From Chitinophagaceae bacterium LGM1 (GTDB taxonomy: Bacteria > Bacteroidota > Bacteroidia > Chitinophagales > Chitinophagaceae), in NCBI GenBank assembly GCA_018604165.1, contig CP075895.1, forward strand, positions 1,325,501-1,389,500: 64,000 nt of DNA, written 5' to 3'. Positions 50,020-58,414 of the stretch are shown here, in pieces. The notes beneath the pieces were generated by a model. The model did not search any database, was not told the DNA's origin, and was given only the letters and a program-made list of their open reading frames with translations. The translations under genes and the position numbers were made by a program. Each line of letters starts with the position of its first letter. Position 1 is the first letter of the stretch.

Positions 50020-50673
50020 ATGCAGGACGATAAAGTTGCATCGTTAGAAACCCTAAAGGATATACATGGTATCATGGAACGCTCCAGCAGGTTCTTATCA
50101 CTCAGCGGATGGAGTGGGGTATGGGCAGGTTGCACTGCCTTAGCAGGCGCAGGTGTTGCCAGGTGGTGGCTCAACGATATTCCGTATTTCTACACCAGTG
50201 TATATAAAGACTCTGCACCGTTCACTGAAATGTCTGCAGATTATCGAAGCATCCTATACAAGTTTGTGTTACTGGCAATCGGGGTGTTAGTGGTAGCATT
50301 GGCTGGTGGTTATTACTTCACGTACCGCAAAGCAAAGAAAGACGGTGTGGCTATGTTGAATAGCTCATCAAGGAGAATGTTTATAGAGTTGGCCATACCA
50401 CTGTGTGCAGGTGGTATATTCGCATCTGCGTTTTTGTGGCATGGGTTGGAATTGTATGTAGCTCCTATATGCCTTGCATTTTACGGGCTTGCACTGATAA
50501 ATGGCAGTAAATACACGCTTTCAGACATACGGTATCTGGGTATAGCAGAGGTAGCATTGGGCTGTCTTTCCTTATTTGTGAGAGGGTACGGATTGTTATT
50601 ATGGGCAATAGGCTTTGGCGTGCTGCATATACTATATGGCATCATCATGTGGCGGAAATACGATACTAAATAA
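50020..50673 (+). CDS. multi-helix membrane protein of a CreD-type operon
   Basis: The start is ATG 50020 (an open frame begins at TTG 49999). The 217-residue protein has six or so membrane segments (about residues 30-48, 78-100, 120-138, 144-160 and 175-212) after a soluble N-terminal helix with 'SLETLKDIHGIMERSS'. It is followed after 12 bases by a winged-helix regulator and then creD. In many Bacteroidota this trio recurs. No function is known; it may be a regulator-binding membrane partner. Confidence 0.78.
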   Translation: MQDDKVASLETLKDIHGIMERSSRFLSLSGWSGVWAGCTALAGAGVARWWLNDIPYFYTSVYKDSAPFTEMSADYRSILYKFVLLAIGVLVVALAGGYYFTYRKAKKDGVAMLNSSSRRMFIELAIPLCAGGIFASAFLWHGLELYVAPICLAFYGLALINGSKYTLSDIRYLGIAEVALGCLSLFVRGYGLLLWAIGFGVLHILYGIIMWRKYDTK

Positions 50674-50685
50674 AGACAGGCTATA

Positions 50686-50976
50686 GTGATAGAACACCTG
50701 AATAAATTATTTGACAGCAGGATACGCATAGGTATCATGAGTGCGTTGATGGTGAATGACACCATCAGCTTCAACGACCTTAAAACCCTGCTGGATGTAA
50801 CTGACGGCAACCTCGCTACACACCTGAAAACATTGGAAGAAAATAACTACATCAAAGTGCAAAAAGGATTCATTGGCAAAAAGACAAACACAACCTACAC
50901 GATAACACGTGTAGGAGAAACTGCTTTCAGAAACCATTTGCAGGCATTGGAAAAGATTATCAACGGATTGGGCTGA
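50686..50976 (+). CDS. winged-helix (HTH_34-like) transcriptional regulator
   Basis: The 96-residue DNA-binding protein starts at GTG 50686, 12 bases after the membrane-protein gene. The sequence LFDSRIRIGIMSALMVNDTISFNDLKTLLDVTDGNLATHLKTLEENNYIKVQKGFIGKKTNTTYTITRVGE is the PF13601-type winged helix with recognition helix GNLATHLKTL. It probably regulates its own operon, including creD. The ligand or signal is unknown; an interaction with the membrane protein encoded upstream is plausible. Confidence 0.9.
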   Translation: MIEHLNKLFDSRIRIGIMSALMVNDTISFNDLKTLLDVTDGNLATHLKTLEENNYIKVQKGFIGKKTNTTYTITRVGETAFRNHLQALEKIINGLG

Positions 50977-51032
50977 TATATTTTTTTGCCTTTTTACTTT
51001 TAAATACAAAGTACTTTTTAAAAATAGAATAT

Positions 51033-52376
51033 ATGCAAACACCAGACACAGAAAGGCCAGCAGGCTTTTACGACAGAAACAGAAACCTCATCAAAGGCTT
51101 CCTCATTGGTTTTTTGATACTACTGATGCTGATACCCACACTATTGGTATCGGACTTGGTAGGTGAAAGAAAGATGCGACAACAACAGGTAGTAAATGAG
51201 GTGAGTGATAAATGGGCAAACGAACAAACTCTAACGGGACCCATATTGCAGATACCCTACAAACTGGCAGTAGTGCAGGATGGCAAAACCGTTATGCAAA
51301 CATCGCTCATCTACCTAATGCCCGAAACGTTGAGCATCAACGGCAAAGCTATACCCGAAGTAAGGCATAGAAGCCTGTACACCGTAACGCTATACAGGGC
51401 AGATATGAAGCTGGATGGACATTTCAATTTTGCAGAGGTAGAGAAGCTGCACATAGCCCCCGAAAATATTATGTGGGGCGATGCCAAGTTGGTAGTTGGT
51501 ATTGACGATGCTCGTGGGTTGGAAGAAGAAGTAGTGCTGCAATGGGATAGTACCAAGAAACCAATGGAAGCGGGTACTGCCAATACAAAAATATTGCAAA
51601 CGGGGCTGAACACAGCAGTGAGCATTAACCCTGCGGTCAACAGCCGTTTTGCCATCAACCTGAAACTGAAAGGCTCATCAAGATTGTATTTTACACCGGT
51701 AGGTAAAACGACCGAAGTAGCATTACAATCTACCTGGAAAGCACCAGCGTTTGACGGTCAATACCTGCCCGATAAGACGGCGAATATTACAGAGAAAGGC
51801 TTTGATGCACACTGGAAAGTATTGCAAGTATCGAGAAGTTACCCGCAATGCTGGACAGATGGCAACAACCATGAAATAGATAATTCGTCGTTTGGTGTGA
51901 AGCTGATACAACCTGCAGATGGCTATGCTAAAACAGAGCGAAGCGTTAAGTACGCTATCTTGTTTATAGCACTCACATTTACCGTGTTTTTCTTTATAGA
52001 GATATTGCAGAAAAAGCAAGTACACCCGTTGCAATACCTGTTGGTTGGTTTTGCTTTGTGTATTTTCTACACACTGCTGTTATCAATATCCGAATACACA
52101 GGCTTCAACCCTGCTTATGCCATTGCAGCTACAGCCACTGTTACGTTGATAGGCACGTATGTGTGGGGTATATTCAAAGCATTTAAAATTGCAACAGGTT
52201 TTATAGTATCGCTGGCAGGTTTGTATGGCTACATCTTTGTGCTGATACAACTGGAAGATTATGCATTGCTATTCGGCAGCATTGGTTTGTTTGTGATACT
52301 GGCTGTTATCATGTACTACTCTCGTAAGATAGACTGGTACGGCACACATAAATCCCCAACAACTCATCATGAATAA
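51033..52376 (+). CDS. creD: CreD family inner-membrane protein
   Basis: The 447-residue protein has one N-terminal membrane helix (about residues 19-40) and the CreD hallmark 'LLMLIPTLLVSDLVGERKMRQQQVVNEVSDKW'. A large periplasmic beta-rich domain (about residues 45-310) follows, then five or six C-terminal membrane helices (about residues 310-435). In enterobacteria CreD is linked to envelope integrity and colicin tolerance under CreBC; here the likely regulator is the upstream winged-helix protein. The next gene overlaps its end by 8 bases. Confidence 0.9.
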   Translation: MQTPDTERPAGFYDRNRNLIKGFLIGFLILLMLIPTLLVSDLVGERKMRQQQVVNEVSDKWANEQTLTGPILQIPYKLAVVQDGKTVMQTSLIYLMPETLSINGKAIPEVRHRSLYTVTLYRADMKLDGHFNFAEVEKLHIAPENIMWGDAKLVVGIDDARGLEEEVVLQWDSTKKPMEAGTANTKILQTGLNTAVSINPAVNSRFAINLKLKGSSRLYFTPVGKTTEVALQSTWKAPAFDGQYLPDKTANITEKGFDAHWKVLQVSRSYPQCWTDGNNHEIDNSSFGVKLIQPADGYAKTERSVKYAILFIALTFTVFFFIEILQKKQVHPLQYLLVGFALCIFYTLLLSISEYTGFNPAYAIAATATVTLIGTYVWGIFKAFKIATGFIVSLAGLYGYIFVLIQLEDYALLFGSIGLFVILAVIMYYSRKIDWYGTHKSPTTHHE

Positions 52377-52740
52377 GATAGTGAAAGTGCTTACAGGCAG
52401 GTTGCGCAGCTTTGGTTATGCATTCAACGGATTGCAGTATCTGCTGCAAGAACCCAATGCAATGATACACTTGGTGGCTACAGTACTGGTAGTGTCGGCA
52501 GGGGTGTATGTTGGTTTAGATAAAACTGACTGGGTGTACATCATCATTGCCATAAGTATGGTGTGGGTAACAGAAGCTATTAATACTGCTATAGAACGAT
52601 TATGCGATTTTGTAAGTGGCGGGGTGCAACACCCAGCCATCAAAATCATCAAAGACGTTTCAGCAGCAGCGGTGCTGATAGCTGCTATGGCAAGTGTGGG
52701 TATCGGGTTGTTTGTTTTTATTCCTTATGTAAAATTGTAA
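52369..52740 (+). CDS. diacylglycerol kinase DgkA family protein
   Basis: The 123-residue membrane kinase would phosphorylate diacylglycerol or undecaprenol to recycle lipid carriers. The DgkA family core is clear: RSFGYAFNGLQYLLQEPNAMIHLVATVLVV, and the active-site helix 'EAINTAIERLCDF', with three membrane segments. Whether it acts on diacylglycerol or undecaprenol is open; the length fits the Gram-positive-like undecaprenol kinases too. It overlaps creD by 8 bases and precedes the DUF1361 gene by 5 bases: one operon. Confidence 0.93.
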   Translation: MNKIVKVLTGRLRSFGYAFNGLQYLLQEPNAMIHLVATVLVVSAGVYVGLDKTDWVYIIIAISMVWVTEAINTAIERLCDFVSGGVQHPAIKIIKDVSAAAVLIAAMASVGIGLFVFIPYVKL

Positions 52741-52745
52741 AAATC

Positions 52746-53369
52746 ATGTCGTTTAGTCGTAAATACAGGTGGCTGTTACCATCTTCGTTTTTCTGTGTGG
52801 CGTTGCTGATAGCAAGGGTTGTATATACAGGGCATATCACATTCGCCTTTCTCATCTGGAATTTGTTTCTGGCAGTATTGCCCTTGTATTTTTCGTACAA
52901 AGTGTTGGTAGCAGGCAATAAAAAAGCCGTGCTGGCATACGTTGCTATGTGGTTGCTCTTCTTCCCCAATGCCATGTACATAACAACCGACCTCTTTCAC
53001 TTGCGTGAGCGGCCAGAATGCCCTCTGTGGTTAGATATGCTGATACTATTATCGTTTGCGCTGAACGGGTTGCTGTATGGCTTCCTCTCATTATCCAACA
53101 TAGAAAAACTGATGAATGGCTACATCCGCAAGCAATACATTATGCCCATGATATTTCTGTTCCTCTGCCTGAGTGGTTATGGTATATACTTAGGCAGATA
53201 TTTGCGATGGAATAGTTGGGATGTAGTTACCGCACCATTCGGGCTGTTTGCAGATATGGCAAACCATGTAGTGCATCCTTTCCGCAATGTGGAAGTATGG
53301 ACACTGAGCCTGCTATTTGGTACATGGTTGTTTGTGCTGTACAGGTACATCAGGCGCGTAGCTGCCTGA
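52746..53369 (+). CDS. DUF1361 family integral membrane protein
   Basis: The start is ATG 52746, giving 207 residues; the longer frame from 52602 overlaps dgkA. It has six or seven membrane segments and the DUF1361 pattern with 'LFFPNAMYITTDLFHLRE' (about residues 77-95) and the late 'WDVVTAPFGLFADMANHVVHP'. The family is uncharacterised. It is the last gene of the creD-dgkA operon; the functions may be linked by envelope stress. Confidence 0.85.
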   Translation: MSFSRKYRWLLPSSFFCVALLIARVVYTGHITFAFLIWNLFLAVLPLYFSYKVLVAGNKKAVLAYVAMWLLFFPNAMYITTDLFHLRERPECPLWLDMLILLSFALNGLLYGFLSLSNIEKLMNGYIRKQYIMPMIFLFLCLSGYGIYLGRYLRWNSWDVVTAPFGLFADMANHVVHPFRNVEVWTLSLLFGTWLFVLYRYIRRVAA

Positions 53370-53472
53370 TGTATAGAATGAAAGTTGCCCTTAATAGAAG
53401 AGATAGGAGCAAATAGATAAAAGGAATAGTTTGAGAAGTAACAGATTTTGTATAACTATGTTGCGATAAATA

Positions 53473-53736
53473 ATGTATTTGAAAATGCGATTTTTGAATC
53501 GATATTATTGTTTAGTAATAAGTGTACTATTGTTATCATGCAAAGAAGGGTATGTATGTGAGTGTACCACAGTTATCAACGGGGTATATAAATCTAAAGA
53601 AACGGCTGAAAAGTACAAGATCAAAAATAATGAAGAAGACCTAAAAACAATATGTGAGGGTAAAAGCAAGGTTACCGTCAATAATGGTGACTCGGTTGTT
53701 TATGATTGTAGTTTAAGTATGTATCAATTTAAATAG
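53473..53736 (+). CDS. small Cys-rich lipoprotein, unknown function
   Basis: The 87-residue protein has a lipoprotein signal (LVISVLLLSC, Cys at residue 23) and further cysteines in YVCECTTVINGVY, TICEGKSK and YDCSLSMYQ, which may form disulfides. An ATG four codons later is also possible. It is AT-rich and ends before a bidirectional terminator. I recognise no family. Confidence 0.65.
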   Translation: MYLKMRFLNRYYCLVISVLLLSCKEGYVCECTTVINGVYKSKETAEKYKIKNNEEDLKTICEGKSKVTVNNGDSVVYDCSLSMYQFK

Positions 53737-53767
53737 TAAATGTGACTGAAGTTTTTTCTACAATATA

Positions 53768-53802
53768 ACAAAAGCCGCCCTCGGTTGAGAGCGGCTTTCT
53801 AA
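53768..53802. terminator. bidirectional terminator
   Basis: AAAGCCGC / GCGGCTTT outer stem (53771-53778 with 53791-53798) and an inner CTC/GAG pairing; it separates the plus-strand lipoprotein from the minus-strand ribosomal cluster. Confidence 0.8.
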
Positions 53803-53863
53803 ATATGGTTAAATAAGTACTAAGGCTATAAGAACTGATAAGTCTTAGTCTATAGAGGCTGTG

Positions 53864-54034
53864 TTATTTTGCAGCAAGAAAATCTTTTACTTTATCCTTG
53901 TGCATCATTTGCTCCTTAAAAGTATAAGCACCCGTCTTCGGGCTGCGTACAGCTTTTATCACTTTCGTATAGTTCTTAGCTTCCGCTGCCAGCTTCGGGT
54001 CTTTCTTAATCGCGGTTTTAGCTGCTTTTGCCAT
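53864..54034 (-). CDS. DUF4295 ribosome-cluster protein
   Basis: The 56-residue basic protein starts MAKAAKTAIKKDPKLAAEAK, continues 'TKVIKAVRSPKTGAYTFKEQMMHKDKVKDF' and ends LAAK. It matches the DUF4295 family, which in Bacteroidota follows rpmG. The gene order rpmB-rpmG-DUF4295 is conserved and suggests a role on the ribosome; the function is not known. It starts 26 bases after rpmG. Confidence 0.9.
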   Translation of the reverse strand: MAKAAKTAIKKDPKLAAEAKNYTKVIKAVRSPKTGAYTFKEQMMHKDKVKDFLAAK

Positions 54035-54060
54035 AACTCAATAAATATTTTAGAATAAGA

Positions 54061-54243
54061 TTATTTAATTTCTTTGTGAACAGTTACCTTTTTCAGTATA
54101 TCGTTGTATTTCTTCAACTCTATACGCTCTGGTGTGTTCTTTTTGTTTTTAGAGGTAATATAACGGCTTGTGCCGGGCATACCGCTGTTTTTATGCTCTG
54201 TGCATTCCAATATTACCTGAACGCGGTTTCCTTTTTTAGCCAT
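54061..54243 (-). CDS. rpmG: 50S ribosomal protein L33
   Basis: The 60-residue L33 starts [21 protein letters not shown], followed by '[25 protein letters not shown]' and a basic end. It has a single Cys, so it is not the four-Cys zinc form. It lies between rpmB (37 bases upstream) and the DUF4295 gene. Confidence 0.97.
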   Translation of the reverse strand: MAKKGNRVQVILECTEHKNSGMPGTSRYITSKNKKNTPERIELKKYNDILKKVTVHKEIK

Positions 54244-54279
54244 TGCTGTGTGCGTTTATTACTTTACTTACTTTATTAC

Positions 54280-54516
54280 TTAGATTTTCTGACCCTGCGC
54301 GCGCAATTCTTTAACAACAGTCAACAGACCGTTTTTATTGATAGTGCGGATAGCATCAGTAGTCAATTTCAATGTAACCCAACGGTCTTCTTCGGCAAGG
54401 AAGAAACGCTTTACCTGCAAGTTGGGCAGGAAGCGGCGTTTAGCCTTCTTGTTAGAGAAAGATATTTTGTGACCTGTTACGGGTTTTCTGCCTGTTACCT
54501 GACAAACGCGTGCCAT
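54280..54516 (-). CDS. rpmB: 50S ribosomal protein L28
   Basis: The 78-residue L28 starts MARVCQVTGRKPVTGHKIS, with 'NKKAKRRFLPNLQ' and the C-terminal 'VTLKLTTDAIRTINKNGLL' typical of the family. It is the first gene of the rpmB-rpmG-DUF4295 unit, with an upstream -7 box at 54537-54544. Confidence 0.97.
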   Translation of the reverse strand: MARVCQVTGRKPVTGHKISFSNKKAKRRFLPNLQVKRFFLAEEDRWVTLKLTTDAIRTINKNGLLTVVKELRAQGQKI

Positions 54517-54536
54517 TCTTTTAAAATTTAGGACTG

Positions 54537-54544
54537 CAAAGGTA
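54537..54544 (-). promoter_or_regulatory. -7 promoter element of the rpmB cluster
   Basis: TACCTTTG on the minus strand is an exact TAnnTTTG match about 21 bases before ATG 54516. Confidence 0.6.
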
Positions 54545-54566
54545 GTAAAAATTCAATATTAAAAAG

Positions 54567-54640
54567 CCAAAATTCAAAAAATAAATTTGAAAAACAGGTA
54601 GTAAAATCAAAATTCAAAAGTCAAAATTCAAAAATCAGTC
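54567..54640 (+). repeat. degenerate AAAATTCA-type short repeats
   Basis: CAAAATTCAAAA-type units recur about four times with changes (CCAAAATTC, TCAAAATTC, TCAAAAGTC). They are similar to the AAAAGTC units at 59687-59720. No gene lies in this stretch. Confidence 0.55.
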
Positions 54641-54677
54641 GAAAAATGACCTAATAATATCGCTATTGTCTAAATAA

Positions 54678-55409
54678 TTATGCCAAATCGGGCAGCAAAA
54701 GCGCATCCAGGCTCGATAAACCGAGGGTGGTTTCGCTCACAAAGCCCTCGCCATAAGCCACGCCAATACGCTTGCCCAGCAACATAGCGCGTGCCTCTAT
54801 ACTCTCTAAAAAGCCGCTTTGGGATATATACGTCAGCGGTTCGGCAGAGGTGGGGTCGTGAAACTGGCTTTTGTAGGCTTTGATGGCTTCCATTTTGGTG
54901 GTATGGGCATCGCTTACGTCCACAATAAAAGTAGGCTCGGTAAACCTGTCTTGTATCATGTGATACACCCTTTTTGGTCGCCAAGCGGCTTGTGTTGTGC
55001 CATCGTGCATGGTTTCTATTTTGCGTAGCCCAGACAGGAAGCAGGCATCCGCAATCAGCTTACCCGCCCTGCCATGGTCTGGGTGGCGGTCTGCCAGCGC
55101 ATTGGCTATTACCACTTCGGGTTGGTATTTGCGTATGTATTGTATCAGTTTCAGTTGGTGGGCTTCGTCGTTTACAATAAAGCCATCGCGCATACCGAGG
55201 TTTTCGCGTACTGCCATACCCATTATACGGGCTGCATCTGCTGCTTCTTGCAGGCGTAGCTGTGGTGTGCCGCGTGTACCCAGTTCGCCGGCCGTAAGGT
55301 CTATAATACCTACTTGCTGCCCTATACGGGCGTGTTTGATGAGTGTGCCTGCTGCACTTAGTTCAATGTCGTCTGGGTGGACGGCAATAGCAAGAATATG
55401 AAGCTTCAC
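54678..55409 (-). CDS. bshB1: bacillithiol biosynthesis deacetylase BshB1
   Basis: The 243-residue PIG-L zinc deacetylase removes the acetyl group from GlcNAc-malate in bacillithiol synthesis. The zinc and catalytic residues are visible: VHPDDIELSAAG (His-Pro-Asp-Asp) at the N-terminus, RHPDHGRAG (second His motif, about residue 108) and the 'LDLTAGELGTRGTP' type segment as IDLTAGELGTRG. The late KSQFHDP motif matches the BshB1 group. Other bsh genes are not in the window. It has its own promoter. Confidence 0.93.
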   Translation of the reverse strand: MKLHILAIAVHPDDIELSAAGTLIKHARIGQQVGIIDLTAGELGTRGTPQLRLQEAADAARIMGMAVRENLGMRDGFIVNDEAHQLKLIQYIRKYQPEVVIANALADRHPDHGRAGKLIADACFLSGLRKIETMHDGTTQAAWRPKRVYHMIQDRFTEPTFIVDVSDAHTTKMEAIKAYKSQFHDPTSAEPLTYISQSGFLESIEARAMLLGKRIGVAYGEGFVSETTLGLSSLDALLLPDLA

Positions 55410-55430
55410 AATTGTTTATTTAACTGTGCG

Positions 55431-55438
55431 CAAAGTTA
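55431..55438 (-). promoter_or_regulatory. -7 promoter element of bshB1
   Basis: TAACTTTG on the minus strand is an exact TAnnTTTG match about 22 bases before ATG 55409. Confidence 0.55.
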
Positions 55439-55507
55439 GGTTTTTTAAGTTCTGCTGTTGATACATTGATAAATCTACAGCGTTATTATTCGCAATAACA
55501 GTAGGTT

Positions 55508-56521
55508 CTACCTTATCCCTCTCTCATTCAATGCTTGCTGGTAGCGTTTGGCGTTCTGCAGGTGGTCTGTAAGGTTGGTGGCAAAGTTGCTGTAGCCGCT
55601 AAAATCTTCTCGGGCGCAGAAGTACAGGTATTTGGTATCGGGGGCGTTCAGTACGGCATCAATGGTTTTTTTAGATGGTGTGCAGATAGGGCCGGGGGGC
55701 AAGCCAGTGTTTGTATATGTGTTGTAGGGCGATGCTACTTGCAGGTGTACACCCGTTACACGGCGGATGCTGAAATCGCCGATGGCAAACTTTACGGTAG
55801 GGTCGGCTTGCAGTGGCATACCTATCTTCATCCTGTTGATGTACACACTGGCTATCTTGCCCTTGTCATCGGGCATATTGGTTTCTTCTTCTACAATAGA
55901 TGCCATGATGATAACCTCGTTGGGTGTCAGGTTTTTAGCAGTGGCTTTGCGTAGGCGTTCATCGTTCCAGTAGCGGTGGTAGTTGGCGGCTATTTTGTTC
56001 AATACTTTAGTAGCCGTTGTATTCCAGTAAAACTCGTAGGTATCGGGCAGTATCAGGCACATAGCGGTGTTGGTGTCTGTACCGTGTGCTTTAGTAAAGG
56101 CAGTATCGCCCAACAGGTACAAAATACTATCTGCTTTTACCTCAAGGTTAGCAGCTACAAAGCGGGCAAAGTCTTGTTTGGTACGTAGTTTGTTTATGAC
56201 CAGTTTTATAGGCTCTTGCCTGCCTGCCCGCAGCATACGCACCAGTTGGTAGTTGCCCATGCCACGGGTTATTTTATACCTGCCAGCTTTCACCTTGTCA
56301 GGGTAGCCTGCCAGCTTTGCCACGGCATCAAAGCCAGTATAGTTTACAAGCATATCTTCCCGCTTCAGGATGGCTTGTACGGTGTTGTAGGTAGCACCAG
56401 TGGGTATGTAGAGATACTGTATAGCGCGCTTGCTGTTGTTGCCCAACAACTGCCATGCAGCTACCAATGCAAACAGCAATAAACCAAGCAATACGATGTA
56501 TATACCACGCTTTGTTTTCAT
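55508..56521 (-). CDS. mltG: endolytic transglycosylase MltG
   Basis: MltG cuts nascent peptidoglycan strands and ends their synthesis. The 337-residue protein has an N-terminal membrane anchor (about residues 7-25), a LysM-like subdomain with 'IPTGATYNTVQAILKRE', and the YceG catalytic domain: the catalytic Glu in IMASIVEEETNMPDDKGKIASVYINRM (about residue 215), 'PLQADPTVKFAIGD' and 'YNTYTNTGLPPGPICTPS'. It lies downstream of secG but behind a terminator. Confidence 0.95.
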   Translation of the reverse strand: MKTKRGIYIVLLGLLLFALVAAWQLLGNNSKRAIQYLYIPTGATYNTVQAILKREDMLVNYTGFDAVAKLAGYPDKVKAGRYKITRGMGNYQLVRMLRAGRQEPIKLVINKLRTKQDFARFVAANLEVKADSILYLLGDTAFTKAHGTDTNTAMCLILPDTYEFYWNTTATKVLNKIAANYHRYWNDERLRKATAKNLTPNEVIIMASIVEEETNMPDDKGKIASVYINRMKIGMPLQADPTVKFAIGDFSIRRVTGVHLQVASPYNTYTNTGLPPGPICTPSKKTIDAVLNAPDTKYLYFCAREDFSGYSNFATNLTDHLQNAKRYQQALNERGIR

Positions 56522-56523
56522 AC

Positions 56524-56557
56524 AAAAAAATACCTGCCCAATATTACAGAGCAGGTA
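56524..56557 (-). terminator. terminator between secG and mltG
   Basis: TACCTGC / GCAGGTA stem (56557-56551 with 56537-56531) and a T7 run directly upstream of mltG ATG 56521. It probably ends the lptE-secG transcript, or attenuates entry into mltG. Confidence 0.7.
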
Positions 56558-56586
56558 CGGTATTTTGAAATGATTTGTTCTTTAAA

Positions 56587-56874
56587 TTATTTCTGTGCAG
56601 GGGCTTTTTGGCTGGTACCTTGTTTTTTAGCGTCTTTTATTTCTTTAGGTGTTTCGTACATGGTAACAGCTATTAAGCACAGCGCAGCAATAACAGCCAT
56701 AGAACCCCATGTGCCTTTTTCCATTACATCGGTAGATTGCTTAACGCCCATTACCTGATTGCCGAGGCTACCGAAGTTGCCGGCCAAACCACCGCCTTTG
56801 GGGTTTTGAACCAGTACAAAAAATGCCAGTACTACACAAGCCAATATTATCAGTATCGTTACAAATGCTATCAT
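56587..56874 (-). CDS. secG: preprotein translocase subunit SecG
   Basis: The 95-residue SecG has two membrane helices (about residues 2-22 and 54-74) and the conserved 'LVQNPKGGGLAGNFG' loop. It aids SecYEG-driven export. The start overlaps the stop of the upstream gene by 4 bases (translational coupling). The C-terminal tail is Lys/Ala-rich and variable, as in the family. Confidence 0.95.
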   Translation of the reverse strand: MIAFVTILIILACVVLAFFVLVQNPKGGGLAGNFGSLGNQVMGVKQSTDVMEKGTWGSMAVIAALCLIAVTMYETPKEIKDAKKQGTSQKAPAQK

Positions 56875-57881
56875 GATTGTTTATCCTTTAAGAGAACCTC
56901 AATTTTGCGGGCAAAGTACGCCTTTTTTTGCGGATTGCGCAAACTTAATTTGCGGTACATTTCTATCGCTTTGTCGTATTTGCCCTGCATGGCGTGTATT
57001 TCGGCAAGGCTTTCGCTGGCAAGGTCATCCTCTTTGGTAATAGAGTTGACCGCCATTTCAAATACTTTTTCGGGTATTTCCTCGTTTTCTTCTTCCAGTG
57101 CGGCAGCAAGCTTTTCTTTTTGCCACATGGTTTTTACGGCTTTTTGCCCCTCTACCTCTTCCTGTTCCTGCTCTTTGCGTTTTTTGAAGTACACCAGCCA
57201 TTCAGAGAAACTCATCACCACCATAAGCGATTTTGCCTCCTCGGCAGGGCTCATGTCTTTGCCGGGCAGGTTGGTTGGCAAGTCGCTCGATACCTGCATA
57301 CCTTGATGCAGGAAGTAATCTTCGGTATATACAGGTAGTATAAACGATTCGTCCGTTTCGGGTTGGTAATCGTCTTCTTCTTTAGCGGTTTTCTTTTGGG
57401 TGTAGAGGGGTTGTGGTTCGGGTTGTATAAATGCCTCGCTTTCTACTTCAATATCTGTTTCTGCAGGTATGGGTTCGTCAGCTATTACAGTTATTGCTTC
57501 CTCTCCTTCTACCAGTGTTATGATTGGTTCTTCTGCCAATAGTTCTTCGGTAGTGTCGGTTACTATTTGTTCTGCTACAGGTGGGGTAGCGGGTTCTGCA
57601 ATTGTGTTGGGTGCAGGTACAGATGCGTCATTGCCATTCATAGCTGTTGTCAGAAACTGGCAATACATCAGCCAGTTGCTCATGTACAACTGCATGGCCG
57701 ACATCATCGGGTTGTTGTATGGTTCGTTCTTATGTTTATTAGCCGCATCCATATATCTGGCAGGTACAAAGTAAGGATAAGTTTCTATCAAAGCCGCTAT
57801 GCTTTCGGCATCTGTATCCGAAATGTTTTGCGGCTCTGCCAGTACCTGCGATATATACTGTATGGAAGAAGATGTAATCAT
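56871..57881 (-). CDS. conserved protein of the lptE-secG operon, TPR-like C-terminus
   Basis: The 336-residue protein is cytoplasmic-looking, without a signal. The N-terminal part (about residues 1-80) has 'ALIETYPYFVPARYMDAANKHK'. The middle is acidic, Pro/Glu/Val/Ile-rich and disordered. The C-terminus has one TPR-like hairpin ('SLAEIHAMQGKYDKAIEMYRKLSLRNPQKKAYFARKIEVL'). In Bacteroidota a gene of this type stands between lptE and secG. The function is unknown; a link to protein or LPS export is inferred from synteny. Confidence 0.8.
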   Translation of the reverse strand: MITSSSIQYISQVLAEPQNISDTDAESIAALIETYPYFVPARYMDAANKHKNEPYNNPMMSAMQLYMSNWLMYCQFLTTAMNGNDASVPAPNTIAEPATPPVAEQIVTDTTEELLAEEPIITLVEGEEAITVIADEPIPAETDIEVESEAFIQPEPQPLYTQKKTAKEEDDYQPETDESFILPVYTEDYFLHQGMQVSSDLPTNLPGKDMSPAEEAKSLMVVMSFSEWLVYFKKRKEQEQEEVEGQKAVKTMWQKEKLAAALEEENEEIPEKVFEMAVNSITKEDDLASESLAEIHAMQGKYDKAIEMYRKLSLRNPQKKAYFARKIEVLLKDKQS

Positions 57882-57898
57882 GTCTTAGCGTAAAACTA

Positions 57899-58408
57899 CT
57901 ACCAATTTACAAATGCTTTATTAAAAATATCATCTGCCAGCTGATTTCCTATTTTTTCTATCAATGCTGTTTCTACAGATTGCACGGTTTGGTTGGCAGG
58001 AAAGTCTTCGAAACGAGTAAAAGTCTGTGTAAAATCGCCCTTGTCGTTCAGCTTGTTTTTAAATATTACTGATACCGAAATGGTGAGCCTGTTTTGGCTT
58101 GCCTGCTGTGTGTTGGTAACGCCCGATACGGTAACCTCGTACGCGGTGATGGTGCCTGTCATATCATAATCGGCCTTGTCGGTATTAACGGGTGTAAGGC
58201 CTGTTTGCGATAATATGCGGGTACGTATTTTGGCAGTAAGGCTGGGGCTGACGGTAGGCACAACGTTGCGTGCACGGTTTTCTAAAGTATGTATGTTGAT
58301 GGTTTTACCCTCTACGGTAGCACCTGTAAAGCTATACACGCCACAGCCACTGCATAGTAACAGGACAGGGAGTAAGAGCATTAAAAAACTACGCTTAATA
58401 GCCACCAT
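57899..58408 (-). CDS. lptE: LPS-assembly lipoprotein LptE
   Basis: The 169-residue protein has a lipoprotein signal (lipobox LLCSGC at about residue 22) and the Bacteroidota LptE pattern: 'YSFTGATVEGKTINIHTLENRARNVVPTVSPSLTAKIRTRILSQTGL'. LptE plugs LptD in the outer membrane for LPS insertion. It starts 6 bases after the sigma-54 activator gene and is followed 17 bases later by the TPR-like gene. Confidence 0.88.
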   Translation of the reverse strand: MVAIKRSFLMLLLPVLLLCSGCGVYSFTGATVEGKTINIHTLENRARNVVPTVSPSLTAKIRTRILSQTGLTPVNTDKADYDMTGTITAYEVTVSGVTNTQQASQNRLTISVSVIFKNKLNDKGDFTQTFTRFEDFPANQTVQSVETALIEKIGNQLADDIFNKAFVNW

Positions 58409-58414
58409 GTAAAA

